Of a stretch of 64,000 nucleotides of DNA, positions 1 to 51,155 are shown one piece after another (position 1 is the stretch's first letter; the number at the start of each line of letters is the position of its first letter). Origin of the DNA: Doris montereyensis (lineage: Eukaryota; Mollusca; Gastropoda; Nudibranchia; Dorididae); the NCBI GenBank assembly GCA_037039925.1, contig JAXRKP010000248.1, positions 1 through 64,000 of the forward strand, given 5' to 3'. Below the pieces are notes generated by a model, which worked only from the letters and a program-made list of their open reading frames with translations, was not told where the DNA came from and did no database searches. Both the position numbers and the translations under genes were made by a program.

Positions 1-128
1 GAATGGGGAGGAAAAGTAAAACTAATATCAACTTGGGTTTCTACCTAACGTGGACAAATAAATACAAAAAGTAACACAGGAGCTTTGTCATTCCATAATC
101 ATAGTTGACCTCACGTATCCCATTATGT

Positions 129-31351
<31,223 letters not shown>

Positions 31352-31399
31352 TTTGGAAAATCTTGACGTTTCTGAAAAATGTCCCTCCTAAGTGCTTCT

Positions 31400-33150
31400 T
31401 GAGTTAAAGGGTAAAGCGTTTCCTCAGACGATTGTTTGTTAGAAGATGGAGATATATTTCCGTCTCCTATAACAATTGTAAAAATAAAAGACACGTTTAT
31501 TACTTATTTGGAAACAAAAAGATGGAACATGTTCATAAAACTTAAGACAGCAATTCAAAATAATATCTAGAAGGGTACTTTAAAAATGTGGACTTAAATT
31601 ACTTACAACTTCAGGAATACATGGCGATCTTTGAAAATTTCAATTGTTTGTTTAAGGAGCCAAATTAAAGTTCCTGCGATACATAATTCAATCAGGAGTT
31701 GTTTATTTATACATTACATGGTAATATTTTATGATAGTATGGAGAAAGACAACGTAACAATTAACATGTTTACAGTGGAATTTAAAAACACTTTTGCCCA
31801 TCCTGTAAAATAAAATTATTTTGACTTGGACGCATTGGGCTTGTTGTCATCAATAGCAGGAGAGTCAAATGAGTAATGAATGAAATTATCTTGAATAAGT
31901 ATGACATATTTCAAGACGACAAAAATGCACTCACCAAATTTCGGAACATTATTAAAATCACATTAAATTTTCAAATTATCTTTAACAGCTATACAGTAAC
32001 AACAATTTTTATATGACCTCTGCAGAATTAGGCCTATTAGTCAAACGGCCAAAGAACAGCGGTGAAGATTATTTAAACACAGCCCAAGGAGAGATGAGAA
32101 AATACCAGCTCAAACAGCAATGAATAGTGTAGACTACGTACCTTAGCGAGGGAGAGAAATACAGAGAAGAAGAATATCGACATCATTGCTAACGACACTC
32201 AACCTTGATTTACAAAACCTCACAAAATATAATAACACCCAATGTGAGGAACATCAAATCCCAAATGTAGAAAACACATACATACTAACACAAATAAAAA
32301 CAGAAAGAGGCCCACTTGCTTTGAAAACTCTAGCACAGGAACGAGACACATGGAGAGACGATAAAAAACAAATAATCAACACTGAGATTCTTTAAGACCA
32401 GCATTATGTCAGAATAGTATAGGAATAGGATTAACGTCTTTATTGACTGCGAGGCCATTCAACAACTACTTTAATAGCTCTAAATACCATTTTAGTTATG
32501 AACTTAGGGAGCTTGGGATCCTTTTGACTATGTTTTGTCTCTGCCTTCATGTGTCCAGCAAGAAAATTTGCAGATTTTCACAATGAGTTTTTTCCTGAGC
32601 CATAAATAAGACGATAGGCAGGCTTCTAATAAGAAACAAGTGTGATACTTTCATAACATTCTTCTTCTAAGGAAAAAGCGTGTGGCAGAAAAAACAAAAA
32701 AATTAATATATAGGTAACATTATCTTGGGATACAGAAATTGCTTCTTTTGAAATGAAACACTCATAATATAACTGTTACTATCAGGTGGATTTCCATAGT
32801 CGAGCACTCCCATTTAAATTCGTAAGTGAGCCAAACTCAACAATAAGAGAATATGGCATATCTCATACCATCTTTAAATATATGGACAACTCCATCAAAA
32901 GTGGAAGTAAATCTAAAACTAGCATCAATATTTCACATTGGTCCTATAAACTTTAAGTTTGAATCATAATCCTATCAATTGTTGAAGTTTCATGATTTAG
33001 AACTGTTGAAACAGGAACTGTCACTATCTTTTAACAATTTTTAAGTTTTCTAACTAGTTGTCAATTCATCTAAAACGTTACTGGACAAAAAGTGGAGGCC
33101 ACATACTACATGACAGCAAACAAAATAGTCCAAAGACATAAAATCAAAAG
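31400..33150. other. stretch without recognised genes
   Basis: AT-rich DNA upstream of the TMEM144 coding start. I found no coding segment or repeat family here. Confidence 0.55.
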
Positions 33151-33159
33151 ACATAAATT

Positions 33160-35995
33160 TTTAGCCTTTATTTCGAAAATTCAATTGGAAAAAAAAACCC
33201 ACCGGGCAGTGGACAGGTAAGCACCTATGAGGATTAGGGACCCCGCCCTCTATGAGTCTCCTGCTGCCTTGCAGGAGGGTCTTGGTTGACCAAAGGCTAA
33301 GGGAGTTAACCCTGACAGAAAACAACCTGCTGGCTTGCAGGCCGGTCTGGATTGACCAAAGGCTAAGGAAGTTAACCCTGACAGAAAATAACAACCTACT
33401 CAAGGTGGCTGCCCCACAATTTACATGGCCAATCACCTGCTTAGCCAAAACCAAACCGATTCTGAGAAATAAATACAATATACCCGGCTTGATCTTTCAA
33501 AGACGAACATGTAAACGAACACTGACTGTGATTTTTGAAACATGGAATATTAGGGAAATAAATGGAAAAGAGAAAGGATTAGCTGAAGAAATGGAAAAAT
33601 TCAAAAGTAGATATTTTGGGCATTACAGAAACAAAGAAAAAAGGACAAGGAATAGAAAATGTAGGACCAAATCATACTTTACTCTTCTCAGGAGTAGATG
33701 TCAAAGATAGAGCTAAAGCAGGGGTAGACCTCCTAATGCATAAAAGGCAAGAAAAAGCTACTAAAAAGTTTGAAATTTATAAGCCCACGGCTATTAGAGT
33801 TAAATTTTAAATCAAAAGGAAGAGATTTTAAATTATTAGTCGCTTATGGACCAACATGAAGACGCCACCAAAGAAGAAAAAGATATCTTTGAAAATGATT
33901 TACAAATAGCAGAGAATCTTAAACACAAACAGGAACACCCTCAGTTGTATTGAAGAGGTCTGTGGTTGGAAACAAATTAAAGGAGATAGGAAAAGAACAG
34001 CATGGTGGAATGAGAATGTCAAGACTAAAATTAAAGAAAAGAAGGATGCCTGGAAAAAATACTTGCAAACAAAGAGACCAGAGGATAGGATAGATTATGT
34101 GAGTAAAAGAATTATCGCCAAAGAAGAAGTCAGGAAAGCAAAACAGGAACAGTGGGAAGAGTTTGGTCAAAGACTTCAAGAAAGCTATCAAGGAAATCAA
34201 AAGCTGTTCTGAGGAGCAATGAAGAGCATGAGAAAGACCAAAGCATGCCCAGTATGACTTGACTAAACTAAGAACGCCAAAGGAGAAATAATGAAAGGAG
34301 ACAGCGAAATCATGGAAACGTGGAGAAAGTATTTTCAACAATTACATTTTAATCCTTCCAGAACACATGAAACAATGAGTACAGATCAATTAGTAAGAGT
34401 AACAAGTAATCCAGATGAGACAGCTGAAGATGTAGATATCTCAATGAAAGAACTCCAAACAGCTATGAGAAAAGTGAAATTTAAAGGAAAAACCTCAGGA
34501 GCAGATCAAGTTTATCCAGAAATGATTAAAAACCAAGGGAGAGAGACAGACAAACTACTATGCAATATGTCAACAAGCATGGAAGTCAAAACGGGTGCCA
34601 GACGACTGGAAAAGGGAACAGTAGTACCAATACACAAGAAAGGACCAACTATGGAATGCTCAAACTATAGAGGGATATCACTACTTAGTGTACCAGGAAA
34701 AATGTGTATGCCAAGATTCTGAAATGAGACTAAGGAAAAGAGTAGAGGGTCAGATTGAAGAACACCAGAGTGGCTTTAGACCAGGAAGAAGTGTACAAGA
34801 CCACATATTTACAATTAGACAAATAATTGAAAGATTGCTTGAAAGAAACATTGACTTGCACCTGTGTTTTATTGATTTAAAAAAGGCATTTGACACTGTG
34901 AGGAGGGACAAACTATGGCATCTTAAAAGAACACAACGTAGAGCAAAATTTAATAGAGAAGTCATTAAAAGTTTTTACAATAAACTAACATATATGCAGT
35001 GAGAGTAGCAGGAAATGTATCTGAAGAATTTGATGTAGATATAGGAGTAAGTCAGGGTTGTATCCTAAATCCTCTTTTGTTTATTTTATCACATTTATGG
35101 ATTCAGTTGCAACCGTTGCTCAAAAATGAAGAAATTGAATGTATGTATGTTGAAGCTTAAACCAGTAAATGTATCAATGCTTTTATTTGCTGATGATTTA
35201 GTTCTGGTTGGAAAATCAGAAAGGGATATCCAGTCGAATATCAACATGATCAATTTATTTATGAAATAAATAAAAGAGGAATGAGAGTAAATGCAAAGAA
35301 AACCAAAACAATGCTAGTTACTAGGGAAGCTAAAAACACAAAATCTTAAATTGAGCAGGAGAATTTAGAACAAGTTCAAAGCTACAATTACCTAGGAGTA
35401 ATGATTAACTCAGAGGAAAAAACTAAGAGAAAAAATCAGCCAGAGAATACAAAAAGGCAAGTGCAGTACATATAACCATCTAGGAAAAGCATTTGTAGGT
35501 AAACAAGAACTGTCAACAAAGACCAAAATGGCAGTATACAACACAATTTATTGTCCTACCTTCCTGTATTGCAGTGAAAGCCGGACCTTAGACAGTAGGG
35601 AATACAGTAGAGCACAGGCAGCCGAAATGAAATATATCTAAGAAGAGAAGTAGGGAAAACTAAAAGAGACACAATCAGAAACACAACAATAAGAGATCAA
35701 ACCAAAGCAAAAAAACTAAGATAGAAATAAATCAACTGAGATGGTTTGGGCATGTTAACAGAATTAACAGAATGAATGACATCCTATGATAGCTAAATCA
35801 GTATACAGTGCTAAAACTCAAGGTAAAAGACCAAAAGGCAGACCTCAGAAAGTGAGAAGAAGACAAGAGGCAATATAATAACTGCAAAGAAATTTAACTT
35901 TCACGGAAGGAAACAGAAAATTTCAGGACAGGGTGGCCTGGAGAAAGATCATTTCAGGTATAAAATGGGAATTATTATTTTATAGGGAATTTTGT
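33160..35995 (+). mobile_element. non-LTR retrotransposon (LINE), frameshifted
   Basis: The element starts with a two-fold repeat of about 70 bp ('gaccaaaggctaagg' and 'agttaaccctgacagaaaa'). It continues with endonuclease-like TWNIREING and, in the next frame, LGITETKKKG at about 33540-33700. Reverse-transcriptase blocks follow: GTVVPIHKKG and CSNYRGISLLS (about 34610-34690), HQSGFRPGRSVQDHIF (34765), FIDLKKAFDTVRRDKLW (34870), VSQGCILNPLLF (35050), FADDLVLVGKS (35185), YNYLGVMINSE (35380) and a terminal DRVAWRKIISGIKW (35940). Many frameshifts and stops show it is inactive. The clade is unassigned; the 3' end matches the fragment at 22742-23048. Confidence 0.92.
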
Positions 35996-35999
35996 TTTT

Positions 36000-36435
36000 A
36001 ATAGAACATGAGTCTTAAATGTTACATGACACATTCATGTCCAAGCAAACTTTGAAAGGCTTAAGATTTATGATAAATGTTTTGATTTTCACAAAGAGCC
36101 TATAAAGTTAAAATCAGTCTTGAGAGAGATCTAGACCTCTAGGACATGCATTTTCAATAAAAATACTTAATCTGATATTTACAATTTGATATAAAACTAA
36201 AAGGCCTAGATTCTAGATCATATAAAACTAGATCTAGATCTAAATAAATACAACCTGGCCAGCCCTTCAGTTGCATTCATTTTTTATGTAAAGACAAACG
36301 AGATATTAATTAAGATTACCCTCAAGCTCAATTTCTGTCCTAAAAATCTACACTACACTCGTTCCACGGGGCAACAGTCATACTTACAGTATTTATAAGT
36401 AAACTAGGTCTAGATCTATGTTTATAAACACTTAC
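36000..36435. other. intergenic stretch with AGATCT hexamers
   Basis: AT-rich, with several 'ctagatctag'-type stretches at 36185-36240. No coding evidence. Confidence 0.5.
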
Positions 36436-36560
36436 CTCGAGATCATTTAGTTTTGTACTTTGGCCACGGAGAATGTGAGAATGAAAGAGAATGAGAAAGA
36501 GAAAAGTCACTCGATGATTTCACTCAAGAGGTCTTAGCCTTTTAGACTAGTTGATCGATG
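36436..36560 (-). other. candidate 5' untranslated exon
   Basis: A strong donor (CTCGAG then GTAAGTG) ends a non-coding stretch at 36436. The TMEM144 first coding exon has an upstream acceptor at 31372, so this may be its leader exon, with the LINE lying in the intron between. The upper boundary is a guess. It could also belong to another minus-strand transcript. Confidence 0.35.
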
Positions 36561-37183
36561 TAAATGTGTTCATATCAATCGGTTTGATCACCGAGTAATT
36601 AATAATCTTGTATAATATGCCTAGAATCTAAATCTACTGATCTAACAGCCTACCAATGATAAAACGACGCTCGCTCGATCACATGTGTACCATTTAGTTA
36701 TTGACAAATCACTTTATAACCACTTGTACTAGATATAGCTTCAGAGATGGGAGTATCCAGAGGCTTGGCCTAGTTACGATTGAACTAATCGAGGAGACTG
36801 AAATAGAAAATAACATAAGGAGACTACTCTCAAATCTTTAAATGTAAAAAGTTTGCCTTAGTTCTTGGAAAGCAGTTGGCTGTTGGACTTAGCTGCACAA
36901 CACCAAGACATACATAATATTTATAGTTCTATCTAGATCTAGATCTAGAAAAGAATTAGATCTAGCTCAAGATCCAAAAGTGATTACAGAGATTAATTTA
37001 CTGAGCTCAGATTCGTAAGTTGTTCTTTTTCCCCCCAAGCTAGAGATTTTTTATCTTGCAAATTGCAAGCCGAAAGACTTCCGAGACACGCCGAGATAAA
37101 TCTGATCGTCAAGAGATATTTGACAAAGTTAGGCTTTCTCTGCATCCTCGAACCCTCAGGGCTACATAGAGTGGCATGACTAC

Positions 37184-37415
37184 CTTTCCATGGAGGAATA
37201 AAAAGATTCTTATTTGGAACACCACAGTTGCCGACACCTCTCAGTCCCACGTATTTGACTGCAATATCCACGGGGTCAGCAGCATCAAGAGCCGAAGGCG
37301 AAGAGTCTTAAGTTTCAAAATAAAGCAATCTCATCGGTAATTATTTATTTCAACCTGTGGCATTGGAAACGTATGGACCCTCTACCTTGCGCTTTTTTTT
37401 CGATTTAGGAGCCAT
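37184..37415 (-). CDS. unrecognised two-exon candidate with nuclear-signal-like start
   Basis: An ATG at 37415 opens MAPKSKKKRKVEGPYVSNAT in frame, and the KKKRKV stretch resembles a classical nuclear localisation signal. A possible donor follows at 37354 and a possible acceptor at 37307. The second exon (37184-37306) would encode an acidic start and then VDIAVKYVGLRGVGNCGVPN, ending at a GTAGTC donor. The implied intron of about 48 bp is unusually short, and I recognise no family or later exons. It could be the 5' end of a gene broken or obscured by repeats, or chance. Confidence 0.3.
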
Positions 37416-37779
37416 GCTCATTGTCGTAACCGACGAACCCTGGCAGACGGGTTGGTTGTTTGAGAGAATCTCAATAGCAATCGTCAGAGGCAACGCTGCC
37501 AGTGTTCTTTCTTGTGCCACCAATATCATTTTATCGTAGTTATAGTTGTGTTAGTAGTTTTGTAACAACCATAGTGAATCATTGAATATCTAGATCTTCT
37601 AGAAATGCCCACCTTCAACGTGGGATATTTCTCTGATCTAATAGAAAAGCTAAAGATTTAGATCTAGATTCTAGATCTCTAGATGTACACTCGCAGAAAG
37701 TAAACACTTTGAAATCAGATATTGAGATCCTTTGCTCTTCAAAAGATTTCACGTCTATCATTATACAGTTAGTTAAATA

Positions 37780-39530
37780 TTGTCAAAAAACATATATATA
37801 TATATATATAATATATTATGTAGGTAATGTCTGGAAGTGTGTCAGATGACCAACTTTGCCTTGGTCACCCCACTGACCACACCCACATTTGCACAGAGTA
37901 TGGAGGCTTAGGCACGTGCCTAAATGCCTTAATATCACCCCCACCCTGATCAGTTTCCTTGATTTCATTTAAAACTAGATAGCTCATTTCTGATTTTAAA
38001 CACACCAATCACCTTGGTTGTTCACAGTAAGTTGTATTTTTATTTTTTACGATTTTTTTTACAAAATGGGCACGCCTCTCTATTGCTCTAGAGCTATTGG
38101 CATGCTTGATGCAGGAGTTGGTGTTAAAGATGAAGCGAGAATGTAAATGTTGTCCATCAACCATTTCAAAATTGAGAAGAAAATAGAATATGCATGAAAT
38201 TGTTGAAGATCTTGTGAAAATAGAGGGCATCAAACGTCACTTGGAGCAACAAAAACGTCAAATAGTGATAACTCATTTACGTGACAGAAAACGCACTGCT
38301 GGCCAAACTGCTCAAGAGGTTGAAGGGAAATATTGTAATATTCACCAGGCCTCCATCTGTTGGACACATTTTAAATAATGCCAATCTACACCCGAGTAGC
38401 ACATCGTGTTCCATACCATTGTCCTTCCAGACCCTCAGTTTAGAATACTGAAAACAGTATTCTCAGAGTTACCATGCTTTGACATTCACAGATAGATGCA
38501 TTAAATGAAAAATGGAATAATATTTCAAAGACAAATCGTATTGCAAATACTCGACAGAGATGGCTTGCATGTATCCAGCAATGTGGGGGGGGGGGGCAGG
38601 CACGCACTACCAAAATTTAATGATTGACATCTAGCGCATATGTGTAGTTTTAGAAGATAATAATTAAGGGGTGTAATCAACAATATTGCATGACACCTTT
38701 ACCAGTTATCTCAATTGATTTCCCATAAACACAGAATAGCTTAAAAGCACGCTTTCCCGACCCCCAAAGGACGTGCATTTATCCAGCAACTACTATATTA
38801 TTATTCTTACCTTTTTAATTTGAAACCAATGAGTGCATTCCGACTCCTTAAAGCTAAATAGTAAGCATTTTAGCCTTTTAGTCCTAATGTCCAAGCTCAC
38901 TAATGATCAAAGGGAAAGGCAATGACAGTTTATAAATATACTGTCTTTTGAGTGGTCATCTTCTCTGGAAATGTATAGATCATTATAAACCAATCAGAGA
39001 CATGAATTGAAAGTTGGATCCGGAGTTTTGGGAAGCTACACAATAAGTCAATAAACATAAAGTAGGTCAGTTTCAGCTTGGTCTGTTACAAACTTCAAAA
39101 GAAAGATGTCATTTAACATGCAAGACTTAGATGGAACTAAGTGGGCTCATGAATAAAACGTTTAAACCTTCAAGAGTTAAATAGATTTAACTCAAAAGTA
39201 TTTGTTATAAAGCGGAATAATTTTTTTTAATCTGAGGAACTGGAAAAATATTTAGGGAAATGGTGAACGGGTTGATGAACATATTATTTCAATAAGATTT
39301 ACATGAAAAGCAAATATAAAGGATAGAAGAAGCTCTCTAGGAGAGTGATTTAAACATCTAAAATGTCAATAAAATGAAAATGCAGTCTGTTAACATTGTA
39401 TGGAATAGACAAATTTATTAATTTACAAAGTTTTTTGTCGTATATTTCTTCTTTTTTATGAAGTAATCCCCATTCATGAAGGACGGATCAACATTGCAGC
39501 ATAGCAAATCTATCAGTTACAAATTTAACA
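37780..39530. other. intergenic, no recognised gene
   Basis: Contains an AT run at 37793-37819 and a short polyG tract near 38586. Short reading frames around 38190 show no family I can name. Confidence 0.5.
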
Positions 39531-39538
39531 CATTTATA

Positions 39539-39823
39539 TATATCGTGTGTTAAGCTGTCTAAATGCATTTATGTCCATGATATGTAGGATATGAGATTTG
39601 TCCTTAGAATGATCAAATGCATGCTTCCTTTGTGTCCGAATAAATTTTAGAGGTATAGAACCAAGGGAAAAGCTCATTTTATACGCATGATCTAAACAAA
39701 GATTTCCATTTTTCTTCCAAAAAGCATTGCATAGGGTTAGGTTATTTATGACGTTTTTTTGATTCTCCAGAAAAATTACACCAGGCACACTTATGCGTTT
39801 AGACAGTTTGACCATCGATATAC
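39539..39823. mobile_element. MITE-D copy 3
   Basis: Left terminus 'tatatcgtgtgttaagctgt' and right terminus (reverse complement) TATATCGATGGTCAAACTGT. The interior matches copy 2 at 9919 in inverted orientation ('gatttccatttttctt'). It ends about 75 bp before the torsin first-exon acceptor. Confidence 0.75.
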
Positions 39824-39916
39824 TTTTCAAAATCTGTCAAAGAGAATATAATATATATATATATTATCTAATTTTTTCTATTAATTTTACTCTTCCAGGC
39901 CGATGATGCAAGACAA

Positions 39917-46647
<6,731 letters not shown>

Positions 46648-46887
46648 AATTACAAAATGATTTGAATAGCTTTACTTAAACATTTGATTCTGAATTACTA
46701 TTAATTAAATAACCACTGAAATTTTTTTGTAGAAAATTGAGTTGTGAATAATGTGAAATGTAATTTGTCATGCCATATTTTGATGTTCCAATCCAATTTT
46801 ACCACATATTAGTATTACTATTACCTTTTATTTTGATACTTTTATAGTAGACGAGCTTCAGAATTTATTGTTTACTTTTTCATATAA

Positions 46888-46893
46888 AATAAA
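46888..46893 (+). promoter_or_regulatory. probable polyadenylation signal for torsin
   Basis: AATAAA about 240 bp after the torsin stop codon, in AT-rich sequence. Confidence 0.5.
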
Positions 46894-46899
46894 GTTAAT

Positions 46900-48880
46900 A
46901 CTTCTGTGAATAATTTCAATTAACAAAAGGAAATGCTTTCTTCAGGCACTGGAAAGGGAAAGGATGGGAAGAGAAAATAATGAACAAAGATGTCTTTGTG
47001 TGCGAAGCACTGCTATTAACTGCTATGAAGTTCATAGTTCTCCAGAAGGGATTTGCTTCTGGTTACAAAATCTGACTGACATCCGTGTGTTTGCTTCTTT
47101 CTGATTTTTATCGTTTCAATTCATTTTCATCTTTTCAAGTGAGACCCATGTGTTTGGTGGATTAAATTCATTTCAATCGTCTCCTTGTCCCTCATTCAGA
47201 AAGACAGTATATAACTTGTCATAAGGTCAGGCTGCTCTACAACACTATTTTCAAAAGAACACAAACCTGCACTTTCTTTATCGGTGTGTAGTGTCACTTA
47301 TTGAGAGTAAAGGCAATTAGGCTATTTTGATTGAGGATTCACATCAACTGTGTTTGCTAATCATAGGGTAAATAAAAGGATTTATAAATACACAAATAAT
47401 ACAGTGAGAGCTCTATCTCCAAAGTGTTCCAGCTTAGATTTTGGGACTTGGAGAAGGCATTTCCTGTTGATCTGAGTCTGAGTAGTCAAACTGTGCTGTG
47501 TGCGGGATGATCAGTTTTTGAATATATGGTGGAGCGTTGAAGCAAATCAAGGCAATCTTGTAGTTGATGCGGCCTTTAAAAGAGTATACACAAGTGCTAA
47601 GTACTGAGGTTTGGGAGTAGGGTGTTAGTACTAGTAGTCATTGTTTGTGCAATGAAAGTGATAAGAGAGTGTAGTGTAAGTGCTACTTGACCTTTGAACC
47701 TAACAAGATGTAGGAGGTGATACAAACTTAATTGACTGTCTTTATTGTACTACTGTGCTGCTCATATAGCCTGTAAGTGCTTGTACCCGAGTGATTTCAT
47801 TTATTTCCATGTAAATGATGACAGAAAAGAGAACTATTGCAATATGTATGTCAAACACTTGATGTCAAATGAGCATGTTTTCTTATTATTATTTGATATA
47901 GACAATTTTAACCACTACCATTGTACTCGGCATGTCTAAATTAGCTGAACAACATATCCAAAACAATTGTTGTCATATGGTTGCCATGGGAACGCTAAGC
48001 TATCTTGGATTTTCATTGCGAAAATATCTACAACTTCATTTCAAATAGACTTTTTCAGTTTTTAACAAACTTGGCTATAACTTTGCACACACCTTATTCG
48101 GTTCAATATCTAGCCGCACCCAGTAGTTTTTTTGGATAAATTAAACGGTTTTTGATTTTATGTTTTTTTTTAAATTGCACCTTTCTAATTTTTAGCAAAT
48201 TTAGATCCATTCACACACAAAATTTCTTTTGCAAAAATTTGAAGAGATATCGAAAATCGGTACTGGTCGAAATTTCTATTTGCGTCATAGATGCTATTTA
48301 TCAAAATTGGGGACAGTCGGAAAATAAATTTAAAAAATTAGATCGCGCATCATTGTCAATGTCAAAAAGTAACATTTTGAGAAAATCTCATTTTTATTTT
48401 TTAATCCATTAGGCCTACTCTAGTTTAATGTTTTTTCGCATGTAACCCTAGAAAAGAATAATACAATACTTTGAAACAAAAAATCTTGAGAGGCTATCAA
48501 ATACTCCATATCGACCCTATTTCGACTGCTCCAGGTCACTTATACTTATACTCATGTTGGGATGCATTTTCTTATAACAGGTGTGCGGAATGTTTCCCGT
48601 AATTTTCGTCCGATCTTAGCTAATATTGAAAATAATTCCTCAAAAGTACATGTTTCGGATAGAGTACTTGATAGTCATTAAAATGAGTACCAATTTATTA
48701 TACCTTTCTAAAACAATTGTATAACAATAATAACATGAAAGAGCCGATACTGAGCCCTTTTATGGTATCAATCCAAACGTGGAATATAGCGAGAATGGTC
48801 AGATTTGTGGTAAAAATGCCTTCCTCAGGACAAATCAACCCCCCCCCCCCTTTAAAACCAGGCTTTAATTGCCCGTCTTT
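46900..48880. other. region after torsin, no gene recognised
   Basis: AT-rich. The part at about 47930-48420 is related, inverted, to torsin intron 2. No coding segment could be supported. Confidence 0.5.
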
Positions 48881-49006
48881 TAAAAATATAAATTCCTTTG
48901 TCATATTACGATAAGGGAGATAATCAATATTTGACTAATAAGTAAGGGAAAAAAAACAAACAATGACAATGCATGCAATGTAGGTCTGCAGCATGTAATT
49001 GTAATA

Positions 49007-50844
49007 CAGTAATGACCGCCTGAATGCCAAAAAGTGAAACCGATTTTTCTATATAAATTGCCCCTTTAAATGCCGTTTCAAAACCAAGATTTTTGCCTAA
49101 GAAATGCCCAGTCTCAAATACAACTGTTATTTTCTCCAAATTAACATACATTACGTCTGTAATCGATTAACAATTCTTTCTTTCTTTTTATCGTTCATGT
49201 AATCTCATCGCGTAATAGGACTTATGCCCGTCAGCAATGACAATGAGCCATGCATTGTAACCACCCCTCATTACCAAAACTACACTGCCAAGAACAAAAG
49301 GTACCATGGATCTACATATACCTCTGTATAACTACACTGCCGATAACAAAATGCTACCATAGGTCTACATAGACCTCTGTATAACTACACTGCCGATAAC
49401 AAAATGCTACCATAGATCTACATAGACCTCTGTATAACTACACTGCCAAAAACAAAAGGCTATGCTGGATCTACTTAGACCTCTGTATAACTACACTGCC
49501 GATAACAAAATGCTACCATAGATCTACATAGACCTCTGTATAACTACACTGCCGATAACAAAATGCTACCATAGATCTACATAGACCTCTATATAACTAC
49601 ACTGCCAAGAACAAAAGGTACCATGGATCTACATAGACCTCTGTATAACTACACTGCCGATAACAAAATGCTACCATAGATCTACATAGACCTCTGTATA
49701 ACTACACTGCCGATAACAAAATGCTACCATAGATCTACATAGACCTCTATATAACTACACTGCCGATAACAAAATGCTACCATAGATCTACATAGACCTC
49801 TATATAACTACACTGCCAATAACAAAATGCTACCATAGATCTACATAGACCTCTATATAACTACACTGCCGATAACAAAATGCTACCATAGATCTACATA
49901 GACCTCTATATAACTACACTGCCAAGAACAAAAGGTATCATGGATCTACATAGACCTCTATATAACTACACTGCCGAAAAAAAAGGCTATCCTGGATCTG
50001 CTTAGACCTCTGTATAACTACAATGTCAAGAGGAAAAGGCTACCATGGATCTACATATACCTCTGTATAACTACACTGCCAAGAGCAAAAGGCTACCATG
50101 GATCTACATAGACCTCTGTATAATTACACTGCCAAGAGCAAAAAAGGCTGCCATGCATGGAAACTGAAACCAGTAAAACCGATAATATTATGTTGAACTC
50201 TTTTAAAGAAAACTCTCATTACCTATCCGATGTTCTGTAATAAAACTTTTATTAAAAGATGACCAGTCTTCTCTTCTTAACTCCACCCACTGTACAGCAC
50301 AGCCTTTGTCCCATCGGATCACTGGTTTGTCACTAGGCAATTAGAATTGAACAGTCTTCCTGACTCCGCCCACGGCTCCTTCTTGATGTCGTAAGTGGCA
50401 TGAAATATGAAATCACCTGGCGTTTTTAATAGACCCAGCACTCAGCACAATCAAGGAACAAAGTGAACAATTTTATTGCTCTCCTGTCTCGTATTAGCTG
50501 TATCCATTGTGCCATCAGGTCTTCATGGCGAGCGATGGTCAATCCATCCGCGCGCTCACCACCAGTGCTATTGCTAAATGGTTTCCAGTTACAGGTGTCC
50601 TTATTTCTCACATTTGATTTTTTGTAAAACTGATGACTTTTCTAAAACAAACGATCTGAATAATATTATGAATCTTTATCCTCAGATGTCCGTTGTCTTA
50701 ATTTTTTCATGAGGATTATGAATCGTGGTGATCACACACATACCCCCCCCCAAATTGTTGTCCAAAATACCCCATACCTATTTTCGCCTAAATGCCCGTT
50801 TTTCTCTGCTTCCCAAGCACCGTGCATTTAGGCGGTCACTACTG
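49007..50844 (-). mobile_element. TIR transposon B, copy 2 (carries minisatellite)
   Basis: The left end reads CAGTAATGACCGCCTGAATG and the right end (reverse complement) CAGTAGTGACCGCCTAAATG. A TA dinucleotide on each side is the target duplication expected for Tc1/mariner/pogo-type insertion. It is inserted in transposon A. The interior matches the 1.02-kb copy at 8784-9804, except that the middle holds the 53-bp array at 49279-50157. No transposase is encoded. Confidence 0.85.
49279..50157. repeat. 53-bp minisatellite inside transposon B (about 16.5 units)
   Basis: The unit is 'actacactgccgataacaaa', 'atgctaccatagatctacat' and 'agacctctgtata'. Units in the centre are nearly identical, while those at both ends are more diverged. 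This is the pattern expected from expansion in the middle of the array. Confidence 0.97.
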
Positions 50845-50934
50845 TATTAGTACTATATTTATAATATAATACAGTAATAGTAGAATTGCCCAGTCTCTTA
50901 ATATAAAATCTTTTAAGGCTATTACGGCCCATGC

Positions 50935-51155
50935 AATTGTAGCGTATCCCTGTTTTAATAGCGTGAAGCAGAACATGTGATCAATTCCTGGCTAGGATGC
51001 TAGCCGTATGCAGAATTTTATCTCCAAGCTAGTACTTGTACCCATTTGCACCTGGATAAAGTGGGTTAAATGTCTTTCCCAATTAACACAACGTTAGACC
51101 TAGCTTCGCATGATCCCTAGTCCGGCTAACTAACCACTCGGCCCCCGGCACATTG
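50935..51155 (-). repeat. tRNA-derived SINE family 1, copy 4
   Basis: 'tttaatagcgtgaagcagaa', 'ctagtacttgtacccatttg', 'aatgtctttcccaattaaca', and a head near 'ctaaccactcggcccccgg'. It is inserted in transposon A. Confidence 0.8.

Noticed and set aside
38190..38378. Short plus-strand frame with LRDRKRTAGQTAQEV, resembling a Tc1 helix-turn-helix
   Set aside because: Downstream frames do not continue with any transposase block, so the resemblance is too weak to call.
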